Part shown: piece after piece, positions 52,577 to 61,683 of the stretch
Layout: each line of letters begins with the position of its first letter
Position numbering within the stretch: position 1 is the first letter of the stretch
Source: Paenibacillus donghaensis
GTDB lineage: Bacteria > Bacillota > Bacilli > Paenibacillales > Paenibacillaceae
Assembly (NCBI RefSeq): GCF_002192415.1
Contig: NZ_CP021780.1
Span: 1,736,001-1,800,000 of the forward strand
Direction of reading: 5' to 3'
Length of the DNA stretch: 64,000 bases
The notes under the pieces: model-generated
Seen by the model: only the letters and a program-made list of their open reading frames with translations
Database searches by the model: none
What the model was told of the DNA's origin: nothing
Position numbers and translations under genes: made by a program

Positions 52577-52771
52577 TTATTGAAGATACGCAGAATCCTG
52601 ATGCTCGCAAATGCTGTAATGGATGATATCCATCGCATCCGCCGGTTCCAGAATACTTAACCCGTCACGCAGAACGATTACAAAATTCAGTTCGTCCTGC
52701 TTGAGAAACGGCATCATATCAGGATACCACCTCATGACGATTGCTGACAGTTTTACCGTTTCCATTTCCAC
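52577..52771 (-). CDS. Small protein of unknown function, 64 aa
   Basis: GTG at 52771 (then ATG at 52765) is preceded by GGAAAGGGTGATTTTT; a longer frame to 52822 has no such site. The product contains WYPDMMPFLKQDELNFVIVL and a helical end EPADAMDIIHYSICEHQDS. No family recognised. Confidence 0.6.
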   Translation of the reverse strand: MEMETVKLSAIVMRWYPDMMPFLKQDELNFVIVLRDGLSILEPADAMDIIHYSICEHQDSAYLQ

Positions 52772-52937
52772 AAAAATCACCCTTTCCTTTTTCAAATGTG
52801 CTGAATAGAATTCAGAGATCATCAGAAAGCGAAATATCCTGGAAAAAAGAGGGGTAATGCTAATCTTTATGAAATTGTTAAGGGTCTGCGTGATTCTAAT
52901 ATATCATAATTTTTAGGCAAGTGCATTTTTTCATGAA

Positions 52938-53759
52938 TCATCTTTTGCGGAAAGATCCCATCACACCGACCGTTTCCACTATATTAACAAACGCTTGCGG
53001 ATCGCTTGTTTTGATGATCCGCCTCAGCTCGGCAAGCTCGTAGCGGGTGGTTACTGTCATTAACATGTCCCTTTCAACATGAGAATAAGCGCCTTCGGTT
53101 TTTATTTTTGTGATTCCACGCTGAAGGCCTAGCAACTTCTCCAAAAGGATGTCGGTTTGGTTAGTTACAATATATACAGTAACCTTAATGTGGCTGATAT
53201 GGATCATATCGACTACCTTGCCGCTCACATAAATGGAAATCATGGAGGCTAGCGCCAGATTCCAGTTGTCGTCGAAATAAGCGGCCGCAAGGATAACGAG
53301 CCCGTTTAGGGCAACGAGCACTGTGCCGACCGGGAAATCGCGGTATCGTGTGATAATGGAGCCGATAATATCGAAGCCGCCCGAGGATCCGCCAACCCGG
53401 AAGGATATGCCGCTGCCAATTCCAACCAGCACGCCGCCGAATACCGCTGCCAGCAGCATATCCGTGGACACCGCCGGCACAGGGACCAGCGTCATCATCC
53501 ACGTTGTGGCTGCAACGGACAGCATGCTCAAAATAATGAATCTCCGTCCTAGCTGGAACCATCCTGCCACAAGCAGCGGAATGTTGAACAGCAGGTAGAG
53601 CAAACTAATACTAAGGGGGGTGAAGTAGCCCACTAACATGGACACCCCCGATACCCCGCCGCTAAGCAGCCGATGCGGGATGAGAAAAAGATTAAAGCCG
53701 CTCGCAATCATTACTGAACCCAAAATGACCACGAGATATTTCCAAAATTGTCTGAACAA
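52938..53759 (-). CDS. YitT-family (DUF161/DUF2179) membrane protein
   Basis: 273 residues, TTG start after CAGGGGTGAATTTGC. Five to six membrane segments; FLIPHRLLSGGVSGVSMLV and RVGGSSGGFDIIGSII are the two typical YitT glycine-rich motifs, and the C-terminal about 80 residues are the soluble DUF2179 domain (GAYSHVERDMLMTVTTRYELAELRRII). Bacilli have several paralogues; function is not established. Confidence 0.92.
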   Translation of the reverse strand: MFRQFWKYLVVILGSVMIASGFNLFLIPHRLLSGGVSGVSMLVGYFTPLSISLLYLLFNIPLLVAGWFQLGRRFIILSMLSVAATTWMMTLVPVPAVSTDMLLAAVFGGVLVGIGSGISFRVGGSSGGFDIIGSIITRYRDFPVGTVLVALNGLVILAAAYFDDNWNLALASMISIYVSGKVVDMIHISHIKVTVYIVTNQTDILLEKLLGLQRGITKIKTEGAYSHVERDMLMTVTTRYELAELRRIIKTSDPQAFVNIVETVGVMGSFRKR

Positions 53760-53844
53760 GCAAATTCACCCCTGGGTTGTAATGTTAGATGTTTAATGTA
53801 AGTAATGAAAGAAAGGAATACACTGGTATTCCTCTTTAGGTTTG

Positions 53845-54094
53845 TGATATAATGTATAGGATATTCTTGAGTAGATCGTTACAATGGTACTTTTGCATTG
53901 CTTTGGAATGTAAAGCTACAATTGCTTGGGCACAGTTGAACGTGCCTGAGAATAGGACATTTTACCGGTCCAAATACGCGCTAAACCATGCAGAGAATCC
54001 TGAATGATTGGACAGCCTATAAATGTGTTTACCGCTACTTAAGAATACAGACAAGCATGTGGAAAGTCCACTGTATAAAAGGAGCACGAATAAT
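53845..54094 (+). promoter_or_regulatory. Extended -10 promoter and long leader of the DEAD-box gene
   Basis: TGTGATATAAT ends at 53853. If used, the leader would be about 235 nt before the TTG start. Long leaders are common on cold-responsive helicase genes; I saw no known riboswitch. No protein-coding gene is supported in 53760-54094. Confidence 0.45.
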
Positions 54095-55762
54095 TTGAAA
54101 ACATTCGCAGAATTTGGTTTGGAGCCTAAGGTGTTGCAGGCGATTTTAGAACTGGGATTTGAGGAAGCAACACCCATCCAGGAGCAATCCTTGCCTTTCG
54201 CACTGGCCGGATCGGACCTTATTGGCCAGGCACAGACAGGTACAGGCAAAACTGCCGCTTTTGGTATTCCCCTCATCTCCAAGATTGACCGTGAGGACGA
54301 GAAGATCCTTGCACTAATCATGACCCCAACCCGTGAGCTTGCTATTCAGGTAGCTGAAGAAATCGGCAAGCTGGCCCGCTTCAAAGGCCTTCGTTCACTC
54401 GCTATCTACGGTGGACAGGATATTGGCCGCCAGATCCGCGGTTTGAAGAAGAAACCGCAGATTATCATTGGTACCCCTGGACGTCTGCTTGACCACATCA
54501 ACCGCAAGACCATCCGTCTGGATGATGTACAGACCGTTGTTCTGGATGAAGCGGATGAAATGCTGGACATGGGCTTCATGGAAGATATCACTTCCATCCT
54601 GAAGCTGGTTCCGGAAGAACGTCAAACCATGCTGTTCTCGGCAACCATGCCTTCGAACATTCAGCGTCTGGCACAGCAATTCCTGAAGAACCCTCAGCAT
54701 GTATCGGTTATTCCTAAGCAAATCAGTGCACCGTTGATCGATCAGGCTTATGTGGAAGTTCCTGAACGTCAGAAGTTTGAAGCGCTCAGCCGTCTGATTG
54801 ATATGGAGTCCCCTGATCTGGCGATCGTCTTTGGCCGCACCAAGCGCCGGGTAGATGAATTGGCTGAAGCTCTGCAGAAGCGCGGCTATTCAGCTGATGG
54901 CCTGCATGGTGACCTGTCCCAGAATCAGCGTGATGCGGTTATGCGCAAGTTCCGCGATGGCAGCATTGATGTGCTGGTTGCCACTGACGTTGCAGCACGT
55001 GGTTTGGACGTTTCGGGTGTCACCCATGTAATCAACTTTGACCTTCCGCAGGATCCAGAGAGTTATGTTCACCGTATCGGCCGTACCGGCCGCGCTGGCA
55101 AGGAAGGTACAGCCTGGTCTTTCGTGACTCCGCGCGAAATCGATCATATGCACCTGATTGAACGGGTTACCCGTTCCAAGATTACCCGCAAACCGCTGCC
55201 AACCATGGCGGAAGCTATTGAAGGCAAGCAACGCATCACTGCAGAACGTGTGCTTGGCATGGTTGAAAGTGATGAATTGAACGAATACAAAGGTATGGCT
55301 ATTCAATTGCTGGAGCAATACGACTCCGTGCAGCTGCTCTCCGCAGCGATGAAGTTGCTTACCGGCGACAAGAAAGATTCCCAGATCGAATTGACTCCGG
55401 AAGATCCAATCCGTGCAAAGCGCCGCGGCGGCAAGAACGATATTCGCAGCGGACGCAAGCCTAGCGGCAGCTATGGCGCCAATCGCAGTGGTTCCGGCAG
55501 CTCCGGCGGCTACAAGGGCAACCGCGATAGCAGCACTGGCGGCGGCTACAAAGGCAATCGTGACAGCAGCACCGGCGGCGGAAGCCGTGGCGGCTACAGC
55601 TCGAATTACGGCGGTGGGAGCGGAAGTGGCGGCTATGGCGGTGGCTACAAAGGCAACCGTGATAGCGCATCTACCGGTGGCAGTGCTGACCGCAAGCCCG
55701 CTGCACGTCCAAGCAGCAGCACCAGCACACGTCCAGCTAAACGTGAAGACTACGATATCTAG
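54095..55762 (+). CDS. cshA: DEAD-box RNA helicase (CshA type) with Gly-rich tail
   Basis: 555 residues from TTG 54095, preceded by AAAGGAGCACGAATAAT. Q-motif region [25 protein letters not shown], then [30 protein letters not shown] and [10 protein letters not shown] in order. After about residue 440 the protein is basic and then low complexity: three copies of GGYKGNRDS with runs of GGGS, a tail similar in style to RGG RNA-binding tails. Acts in RNA decay, ribosome assembly and cold adaptation in related bacteria. Terminator follows. Confidence 0.94.
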   Translation: MKTFAEFGLEPKVLQAILELGFEEATPIQEQSLPFALAGSDLIGQAQTGTGKTAAFGIPLISKIDREDEKILALIMTPTRELAIQVAEEIGKLARFKGLRSLAIYGGQDIGRQIRGLKKKPQIIIGTPGRLLDHINRKTIRLDDVQTVVLDEADEMLDMGFMEDITSILKLVPEERQTMLFSATMPSNIQRLAQQFLKNPQHVSVIPKQISAPLIDQAYVEVPERQKFEALSRLIDMESPDLAIVFGRTKRRVDELAEALQKRGYSADGLHGDLSQNQRDAVMRKFRDGSIDVLVATDVAARGLDVSGVTHVINFDLPQDPESYVHRIGRTGRAGKEGTAWSFVTPREIDHMHLIERVTRSKITRKPLPTMAEAIEGKQRITAERVLGMVESDELNEYKGMAIQLLEQYDSVQLLSAAMKLLTGDKKDSQIELTPEDPIRAKRRGGKNDIRSGRKPSGSYGANRSGSGSSGGYKGNRDSSTGGGYKGNRDSSTGGGSRGGYSSNYGGGSGSGGYGGGYKGNRDSASTGGSADRKPAARPSSSTSTRPAKREDYDI

Positions 55763-55805
55763 AATGTAGGGCATGGCCCTTCGCTGAGGGGCCTTGCAAT
55801 CAAAG

Positions 55806-55842
55806 AAGACGAGATTCCGTCAATCGGAATCTCGTCTTTTTA
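55806..55842 (+). terminator. Rho-independent terminator of cshA
   Basis: AAGACGAGATTCCG and CGGAATCTCGTCTT form a perfect 14-bp stem followed by TTTT. Confidence 0.9.
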
Positions 55843-55870
55843 CGTGCTATGTGGTTGCAGAAGGGTTGGA

Positions 55871-55966
55871 TTAGACGAAAGTACGTGTAATGATCACGAG
55901 CAGAATAAAGAGCACAAGAATGGTCCCGGTGGAAGTCCAGACGTTGCAGTAAACAGGTGCGGACAT
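55871..55966 (-). CDS. YjcZ-family sporulation peptide, 31 aa
   Basis: ATG at 55966 follows AGGAGGTTATCCT. The peptide is a short polar head (MSAPVYCNVWTSTG) followed by one hydrophobic helix TILVLFILLVIITRTFV, the YjcZ/SspA-like build common in spore formers. Such peptides are small membrane proteins made during sporulation. The gene is below most length cut-offs. Confidence 0.75.
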   Translation of the reverse strand: MSAPVYCNVWTSTGTILVLFILLVIITRTFV

Positions 55967-56142
55967 AGGATAACCTCCTTTGAAATGGTGATTGAAGTGG
56001 TTACGTAGCTAATATATGGTTAAACGGAGAAGTCTGCATAGACAATGACCCAAAACTCTCAAACTTGGGCGCTGGAAAAGAACGGGTCAATAAAGTATAG
56101 TTAAGATACGCAGTATGCGCGAGACAGACAGGAGGAAGGGAA

Positions 56143-56949
56143 TTGGAGTTTAAGGGAGCAATGGGCGGTTTATACCGCATCACGGAGTGGATTTCAAGGA
56201 TCGCTTTCAGCAATATTTTGTGGGCGCTTTGTTCGGTTCCGTTTTTGTTTATGGCAGTGATGAAGATCATTATGGTGGCTTCAAACCAGGGGGGCCCCAA
56301 TGAGCAGATTACGTTGAACTGGGCAATGGGCATTCTGGCACCGTTTACCGTTTTTCCGGCTACAGCCGCGTTGTTTACGGTTGTGCGCAAATGGGTGATG
56401 GGCAATACCGATTTAAGCACGTTCCGCACTTTTTTTCAGGGGTATAAAGAGAATTATCTCAAAAGCATGCTGGGTGGAGTGATCTACACGCTGCTGTTTG
56501 TCGTTATGTACGTCGATGTGACGGTCTACATGACTCAAATGGCCAATTTCAGAATTGTAGGTATTCTGATGCTGGTGCTGATGATTATTTTGTTTGTGTC
56601 GATGTTTAATTTCTTCTCCATCATCGTTCACTATCAGATGACCTTCAAAGAAGTGGTGACGAATTCCATTCTGCTGACCATAGCGCGCCCGATTCGTGTA
56701 TTTTCTTCACTGCTTGGGGCAGGCCTGCTGGCCTATATTGGCCTCAGATATCCGGCATTGTATTTCATTTGCATCCCTACACTGATAGCGATGCTTGCCT
56801 TCTTTAATTTCTATGCGACTTACAATAAGCTGCAGCTGCAAGTAGAGAAGAAACGTCTGCAGGAAGAGCAGGCGGCTGAAGAAGCTGCGCTTCAGAAGGA
56901 AGACGGTTTAGAGGACGACACCGATGAACAGGATATGAAACGGATTTAG
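56143..56949 (+). CDS. YesL-like DUF624 membrane protein
   Basis: 268 residues, TTG start after AGGAGGAAGGGAA. Five hydrophobic segments in the first 225 residues (ISRIAFSNILWALCSVPFLF at the start is typical of DUF624) and a coiled-coil acidic tail (VEKKRLQEEQAAEEAALQKE). DUF624 genes often accompany carbohydrate ABC transporters; none is adjacent here. Function unknown. Confidence 0.85.
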   Translation: MEFKGAMGGLYRITEWISRIAFSNILWALCSVPFLFMAVMKIIMVASNQGGPNEQITLNWAMGILAPFTVFPATAALFTVVRKWVMGNTDLSTFRTFFQGYKENYLKSMLGGVIYTLLFVVMYVDVTVYMTQMANFRIVGILMLVLMIILFVSMFNFFSIIVHYQMTFKEVVTNSILLTIARPIRVFSSLLGAGLLAYIGLRYPALYFICIPTLIAMLAFFNFYATYNKLQLQVEKKRLQEEQAAEEAALQKEDGLEDDTDEQDMKRI

Positions 56950-56999
56950 CCAAGAGACGACGGAAAATTAACTCAGTGTAAAATTAAAGCGCATACAGG

Positions 57000-57028
57000 T
57001 TTACTTTTTCGTTAAAACGCAATATAAT
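57000..57028 (+). promoter_or_regulatory. Promoter of the probable 6S RNA
   Basis: TTTACT (57000-57005), 17 bp, TATAAT (57023-57028). Transcription would begin near 57035. Confidence 0.65.
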
Positions 57029-57034
57029 AATAAC

Positions 57035-57224
57035 AAATCCTGCGATGTACGTTACGACTGCTCGTTGTTTTGAACCAATGACATTGTCTCGGGAGATCTA
57101 TATGGAGCGCGGCTGAACAGCCCTGTCTATACGACTTGGGGAATTCAAAAACGTAACCTGCGGTCACCCACCTGCTCTAGCAGGTTCAGAAGACACTGCA
57201 GCCGGACGGCATAGGCGGGTTTTC
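57035..57224 (+). ncRNA. ssrS: Probable 6S RNA (SsrS)
   Basis: A gene-free stretch of about 190 nt follows a good promoter. Its 5' end AATCCTGCGATGT can pair imperfectly with the 3' end GGCATAGGCGGGTT. The segments GTTTTGAACC near the 5' side, TTCAAAAACG opposite, and ACCTGCTCTAGCAGGTTCAGA near the 3' side resemble parts of Bacillus-type 6S RNA, and the length is right. 6S RNA mimics an open promoter and binds the sigma-A holoenzyme. The call comes from recalled sequence features and pairing, not from a covariance model search. Confidence 0.65.
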
Positions 57225-57238
57225 CATTCTTCAACTCG

Positions 57239-57283
57239 AGGCATTCTGTTCTCCGTGAATTCGGGAACAAGATGCCTTTTTCA
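57239..57283 (+). terminator. Rho-independent terminator downstream of the 6S RNA
   Basis: AGGCATTCTGTTCTC and GGGAACAAGATGCCT pair into a stem followed by TTTTTC. Confidence 0.75.
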
Positions 57284-57385
57284 TTGCTGAAAGGGACAGA
57301 TTTAGTGAGCTATACTCTTTTGTTCCGCGGGTAAGAGTGTTACACTTAGAATAATGAACTTGGGATTTGTAGAGGGGGAAGAATT

Positions 57386-57775
57386 TTGTCGTTGAAAAGA
57401 ACCTTGGTTGGCTTATTTCGCAGTCATGATGGAACGAGCGACCGTGCAAAAGATCCGGCATTAAAGACACGTTATTACAATCTTTCCAGAGACAAGGCGT
57501 GGGAGGAAGTATCGGCAACACTCAAGAAAATTCCCGGCTTCAAGGTGCTGCATGAGGTGCAGTCGGTCGGGGAGATTACCTTGGAGAAAAGAACGGCTTT
57601 TGGCCGTACGCTAGACATTACCGTCTCAGTGCTGAACACCACGCCGGTGCGCTGTGCCGTCGATCTGTACTCTGCTTCCAGAGGTTCGCTTGGTGACTTG
57701 GGGGCTAATTACCGCGTCATTCAGCGTTTATACGATTCGCTCGACAAGAAGCTGGGGAAATACAAGGCAGACTGA
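57386..57775 (+). CDS. DUF1499-like cytosolic protein
   Basis: 129 residues, TTG start after AGAGGGGGAAGAATT. After a basic N-terminus it reads AWEEVSATLKKIPGFKVLHEV, then an alternating beta region and VDLYSASRGSLGDLGANYRVIQRLYDSLD, which matches the conserved end of DUF1499 (S-S/A-S-R-x-G-xx-D-xG-xN). Function unknown. Terminator follows. Confidence 0.75.
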   Translation: MSLKRTLVGLFRSHDGTSDRAKDPALKTRYYNLSRDKAWEEVSATLKKIPGFKVLHEVQSVGEITLEKRTAFGRTLDITVSVLNTTPVRCAVDLYSASRGSLGDLGANYRVIQRLYDSLDKKLGKYKAD

Positions 57776-57867
57776 TTCCGGAGAAATTGCTTACGCTACT
57801 GTTTAAGGATTGTATGCGTTTCCTCCGATGTGGTAGCTCAGGAGAACCTTGTTGAATTTATCATAAA

Positions 57868-57906
57868 CAAAAGCGGAAGAAGGATGACCTTCTACCGCTT
57901 TTTTTC
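57868..57906. terminator. Bidirectional terminator
   Basis: AAAAGCGGAAGAAGG and CCTTCTACCGCTTTTTTT pair (one bulge). It lies between two convergent genes. Confidence 0.8.
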
Positions 57907-57931
57907 AAAATATAAGAAAGTTCATGTTACC

Positions 57932-58450
57932 TTACAGAAGGTTCTTCACTGCTGCAATGGCTGCCTCGTAATCAGGATGCTCAGCCATTTCGCTTAAGTA
58001 TTCTACATAGGCCAGCTTGTCATGCTTGTCCACTACAAAAATCGAACGCATATCCAGGCGGAATTCCTTAATCAGGACCCCGTAGGCTGTTCCGAAAGAG
58101 GCGTTCTTATAGTCGGATAGGGTAATTACACTGTCGATTCCGGCAGCGCCACACCAGCGTGCCTGGGCAAAAGGCAAATCCATGCTGATGGTGAGAATCA
58201 CAACTTCCTCGCCCAGACCGGCTGCTTCGCTGTTGAATCTGCGTGTCTGTGCATCGCATACCCCGGTATCGAGGGAAGGGACAACGCTGATCAGTTTTAT
58301 TTTGCCGGCATAATCCTGGAGTGACACTTCTTCAAGCAAATTCTTGTTCAGAGTGAAATCCGGTGCGGCATCACCTGCGGCCAGCTTGGGTCCCACGAGT
58401 GTAATCGGGTTGCCCTTGAAAGTCGCTACGCCAGTTCGTTCTTGTGTCAT
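57932..58450 (-). CDS. tpx: Thiol peroxidase Tpx (atypical 2-Cys peroxiredoxin)
   Basis: 172 residues. Peroxidatic Cys65 in [15 protein letters not shown] and resolving Cys100 in QARWCGA, 35 residues apart as in the Tpx family. Reduces hydrogen and alkyl peroxides with thioredoxin. Slightly longer than the usual 165-168 residues. GAGGAGGAAACAACGAC precedes the ATG. Confidence 0.96.
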   Translation of the reverse strand: MTQERTGVATFKGNPITLVGPKLAAGDAAPDFTLNKNLLEEVSLQDYAGKIKLISVVPSLDTGVCDAQTRRFNSEAAGLGEEVVILTISMDLPFAQARWCGAAGIDSVITLSDYKNASFGTAYGVLIKEFRLDMRSIFVVDKHDKLAYVEYLSEMAEHPDYEAAIAAVKNLL

Positions 58451-58562
58451 GTCGTTGTTTCCTCCTCAGATATGAATATTGGATTGTTGCTGCCACAATA
58501 AATTATAATCGTTTTAGGAGTGCAATGTCGAGCCGGGCAAATTACATCAAAGGATGGATGAT

Positions 58563-59195
58563 ATGATCTTCATACGTTATGAGAATTGGAAAAGCTATCT
58601 GAGATATTATCCGGTGACCAGTCTGCTGCTTCTGGCAAATATAGTCATGTTCATCATAGTGTCGCTGGATGGCGGGTCTACGAACCTCTACACGCTTGTA
58701 AAGTATGGTGCAGTGGTGGATGTTGGTCCGGAAAAAGAAGAGGCTTGGCGTTATCTGGCTTCTGTATTCCTTCACAATGGATTTAATCACTTATTCTTCA
58801 ACAGCTTTTCTCTGCTGGTGTTTGCGCCGCCGCTGGAGCGGTTGCTGGGCTGGTGGAGATACGCGATCCTGTATCTGGGTGGAGGCATTCTGGCCAATGT
58901 GCTCTTTATAGCTCTGGGCACTCCGGCTCCCAACACTGCCACGGTATCCGTTGGCGCCTCAGGCGCAATCTACGCCGTATATGGCGCGTTTATGTATATT
59001 GCCCTGCTGCAACGTGCAATGATGGACGAGAGCTCGCGTAAGACGCTTTACGGGCTGCTGGTCATAGGTATAATTACCTCCTTCGCCGCAGCGAAAGTGA
59101 ATTGGCTTGCGCATCTGGGAGGGCTGGCTGCCGGCTTCTTCCTCTATGGGTTAATTATACGGATATTTAAAAGTAGCCGAAGACAGGGGCGTTGA
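58563..59195 (+). CDS. Rhomboid-family intramembrane serine protease
   Basis: 210 residues from ATG 58563 (AAGG at proper distance; the ATG at 58554 is too close to it). Six membrane segments. Catalytic Ser133 in VGASGAIYAVYG and His184 in WLAHLGGLAAG; HNGFNHLFFN supplies the conserved His and Asn of helix 2. Overlaps the LysR gene by 4 bp. Confidence 0.92.
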   Translation: MIFIRYENWKSYLRYYPVTSLLLLANIVMFIIVSLDGGSTNLYTLVKYGAVVDVGPEKEEAWRYLASVFLHNGFNHLFFNSFSLLVFAPPLERLLGWWRYAILYLGGGILANVLFIALGTPAPNTATVSVGASGAIYAVYGAFMYIALLQRAMMDESSRKTLYGLLVIGIITSFAAAKVNWLAHLGGLAAGFFLYGLIIRIFKSSRRQGR

Positions 59196-60115
59196 CAGAC
59201 TTGGAACTGAGACAGTTGCAATATTTCGTAAAGGTGGCCCAGAAGGAGCATGTGACCCGAGCGGCAGAGGAGCTGCATGTGGCTCAGTCTGCGGTCAGCC
59301 GCCAGATCCATCAGCTGGAGCAAGAGATGGGGGTAGATCTTTTTATGCAAAAGGGGCGCAATCTGCAGCTCACTCCGGTGGGCCAGCTCTTCTGCAAACG
59401 GGTGGAGGCTGTGCTGAAGGATCTGGAGCGCTCCGTAGCCGAAGTTCATGAATTCCTCGACCCGGAGCGGGGAGAGATCCGTATCGGGTTCCCGCATAGT
59501 CTGGGGACGCATCTGATCCCAACCATTGTCGCAGAATTCCGCAAGCATTATCCCCATGTGAAATTCCGCTTCAAGCAAGGCTCTTATCCTTCTCTGATCA
59601 AGGATGTGCTTGCGGGTGAGGTGGATCTGGCCTTCATTTCTCCTTTTCCGGAGAATGATGAGCAGGTCACCGGGGATATTGTGATGACGGAGGATCTGTT
59701 TGCGATTCTGCCGCAGAATCATCCGCTGGCGGATGAGCCGGGCATCCGGCTGGAGCAGCTTCGCGATGAGAAGTTCGTGCTGTTCAGCCAAGGTTATTCC
59801 CTGCGGCCGATTGTCTGGCAGGCTTGCCTGCAGGCGGGCTTTCAGCCGCAAATTGCCTTCGAGGGCGGAGAGACGGATACAATCCGGGGGTTGGTTGCCG
59901 CAGGCATGGGCGTAAGCCTGCTGCCGGAGATGGCGCTCTTTCAGACCAATCCGCTCCAGCCAGCTCAGGTCAGGCTGATCGAGCCGTCGGTGACGCGGAC
60001 GGTGGGTCTGATCCACCGTACAGACGGCAAGCTGCCGCTGGTGGCGCGTTCGTTCCGCACCTTCCTGATTGCCTATTTCAAAGCAAAACAGAACAATACC
60101 CCGGTTGGCTCGTAG
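59192..60115 (+). CDS. LysR-family transcriptional regulator (GltC-like)
   Basis: 307 residues with TTG start overlapping the rhomboid stop; a TTG at 59204 giving MELRQLQYFV is the start suggested by relatives. N-terminal HTH VTRAAEELHVAQSAVSRQIHQLEQEMG; C-terminal periplasmic-binding-like effector domain (EIRIGFPHSLGTHLIPTIV). Sequence style is very close to B. subtilis GltC, which activates gltAB, but no gltAB genes are here, so the target is unknown. Confidence 0.9.
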   Translation: MTDLELRQLQYFVKVAQKEHVTRAAEELHVAQSAVSRQIHQLEQEMGVDLFMQKGRNLQLTPVGQLFCKRVEAVLKDLERSVAEVHEFLDPERGEIRIGFPHSLGTHLIPTIVAEFRKHYPHVKFRFKQGSYPSLIKDVLAGEVDLAFISPFPENDEQVTGDIVMTEDLFAILPQNHPLADEPGIRLEQLRDEKFVLFSQGYSLRPIVWQACLQAGFQPQIAFEGGETDTIRGLVAAGMGVSLLPEMALFQTNPLQPAQVRLIEPSVTRTVGLIHRTDGKLPLVARSFRTFLIAYFKAKQNNTPVGS

Positions 60116-60138
60116 CCAATCCGGGGTATTGTTCTGTT
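60087..60138. terminator. Bidirectional terminator overlapping the LysR stop codon
   Basis: A long stem, AACAGAACAATACCCCGG-TTGGCT with its reverse complement (one-base offset), only a CGT loop. It includes the last 9 codons of the LysR gene and ends 12 bp from the stop of yugP. Confidence 0.8.
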
Positions 60139-60149
60139 ATCGTATGAAG

Positions 60150-60818
60150 TTAGTCGCGGTTGCCGAGAAATAAGGTGACCAGTCTCAGCAGCTCCAGGAG
60201 AGAGTAGAGTGCAGCAGCAACATAAGTTAATGCAGCGGCATTGAGAACCTTGGCTACTCCGCGTCCCTCCTCATTGTGGATAAAGCCTTGCTGCACCATA
60301 ATCTGACGGGCACGGTTGCTTGCATTAAATTCTACAGGCAAGGTTACCAGTTGGAAAGCGACTGCGGCGGAGAAGAAGATGATCCCCAGACCGATAAGAT
60401 TGAAATAGTTGAAGATTAAACCAGCCATCAGCATAAACGGGGCTACGCCGGAGGCGAAATTGACAACCGGGAACATCCGGTGGCGCAGCGTCAGCATCGG
60501 ATAACGTTCCTTGTGCTGAATCGCATGGCCGACTTCATGACAGGCTACAGAGATAGCCGAGATGGAACGTTCATAATAGACAGGCTCCGACAGACGGACT
60601 ACTCTGTGAATCGGATCATAATGGTCGGACAGGGAGCCACGGACCGGTTCAATGGGCACATCATGAAGACCGTTGGCATCAAGCATACGTCTTGCGGCGT
60701 CGTATCCGGTCATGCCGCTCGAGCTCTCGACCTTGGCCCATTTATTGAAAGTGCCCTTCACCCGGAACTGGGCCCATAATGTGAACAGAAAAGCGATGAT
60801 TACCAATACGAACATCAT
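60150..60818 (-). CDS. Zinc metallopeptidase YugP
   Basis: 222 residues: N-terminal membrane helix (FVLVIIAFLFTLWAQFRV), zinc motif HEVGHAIQH near residue 115, and three further hydrophobic segments. The family (Zn_peptidase_2) is widespread in Firmicutes, with unknown substrates. GGAGGAATGCACAT precedes the ATG. It lies 33 bp downstream of the merR gene on the same strand. Confidence 0.92.
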   Translation of the reverse strand: MMFVLVIIAFLFTLWAQFRVKGTFNKWAKVESSSGMTGYDAARRMLDANGLHDVPIEPVRGSLSDHYDPIHRVVRLSEPVYYERSISAISVACHEVGHAIQHKERYPMLTLRHRMFPVVNFASGVAPFMLMAGLIFNYFNLIGLGIIFFSAAVAFQLVTLPVEFNASNRARQIMVQQGFIHNEEGRGVAKVLNAAALTYVAAALYSLLELLRLVTLFLGNRD

Positions 60819-60851
60819 ATGTGCATTCCTCCACTGTGTAGTAAATAAGCG

Positions 60852-61286
60852 TTACATTGGCGGTCCCTGCGTGAGCAGAAGAATCCGAATCGCCTCCATG
60901 CATGCCATCCCCTGTGGAAGCAGGGCGGATAATGCCCGCTTGGCCTGGCCGGGCTTAAGATTGCTGATTACAGGCTCCAGAGCTTTTACTTCGCGCTCCA
61001 GACGCTGCATATGAAGCTCAAGCTCGACCAGCTTGTCGGAAACGTCGGTTTCCGGCGTAGTGGCATTCCATTTGCTCATGATGGATTTGATTTCTTCCAA
61101 TGAATATTTCTCTTGCTTTAACTGGGTAATACGCTCTAATGCGCTTAAGGTTTCATGGCTGTACAGCCGGTAATTTTTTATGCTTCTGGATTCGGGAGCG
61201 ATAAGTCCCAGTTTGGTGTAATAATCAATGGTGCGTTCACTGATGCCGGCAACCTTCGCCAGCTCGCCTATTCGGTACAGGTTCAT
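60852..61286 (-). CDS. MerR-family transcriptional regulator
   Basis: About 144 residues from ATG 61286 (MNLYRIGELAKVAGISERTIDYYTKLGLI); an ATG at 61298 is the alternative. The MerR HTH and wing (NYRLYSHETLSALERI) are followed by a coiled coil (VELELHMQRLEREVKALEPV). No metal-binding Cys cluster of the mercury or copper type is seen. It is probably in one operon with yugP. Confidence 0.88.
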   Translation of the reverse strand: MNLYRIGELAKVAGISERTIDYYTKLGLIAPESRSIKNYRLYSHETLSALERITQLKQEKYSLEEIKSIMSKWNATTPETDVSDKLVELELHMQRLEREVKALEPVISNLKPGQAKRALSALLPQGMACMEAIRILLLTQGPPM

Positions 61287-61520
61287 ATCCCCATGCATCT
61301 CACCTCGCAGCTGATATCCGGCAGTCTGTGGCTAATAGAACTGCCGTTGATCGTATAGTGTTTACTTAAGTGCTCTATATAATGATATCAAACCGCAAAC
61401 CGTACAGTCAAACGTCACACTTACATAAAGTATATGTCGAACGGCAGGAGATCATGTGCACATCGTGTGGTGTGTTTTTATTGAAGAAAGTTAATAAGTG
61501 AAGCTTCAATCCAAATACTT

Positions 61521-61538
61521 TACATAACATGTTATGTA
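61521..61538. promoter_or_regulatory. Perfect 18-bp palindrome
   Basis: TACATAACATGTTATGTA, in the otherwise empty 61299-61683 interval. Likely a binding site for a dimeric regulator. No match to a box I can name. Confidence 0.45.
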
Positions 61539-61683
61539 TTGAGTGGAAAAAATAGCGGTGATTAAGTGGGTGAGCCGGAAGCTATCCGTTTATATCGTCA
61601 TGTCTAAATCTTTACAAAGACAGCATGTTTACTAGTTGGTTATAATAAAAATACAATAAAGCCGCTAAAATGAAGGGTTGTCA

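Noticed and set aside
52454..52660. 68-codon plus-strand frame
   Set aside because: Crosses the long inverted repeat at 52505-52548 and has no ribosome binding site.
54890..55774. 294-codon Ala-rich minus-strand frame
   Set aside because: Antisense of the helicase 3' end; the Ala/Gly-rich composition reflects the Gly-rich tail repeats.
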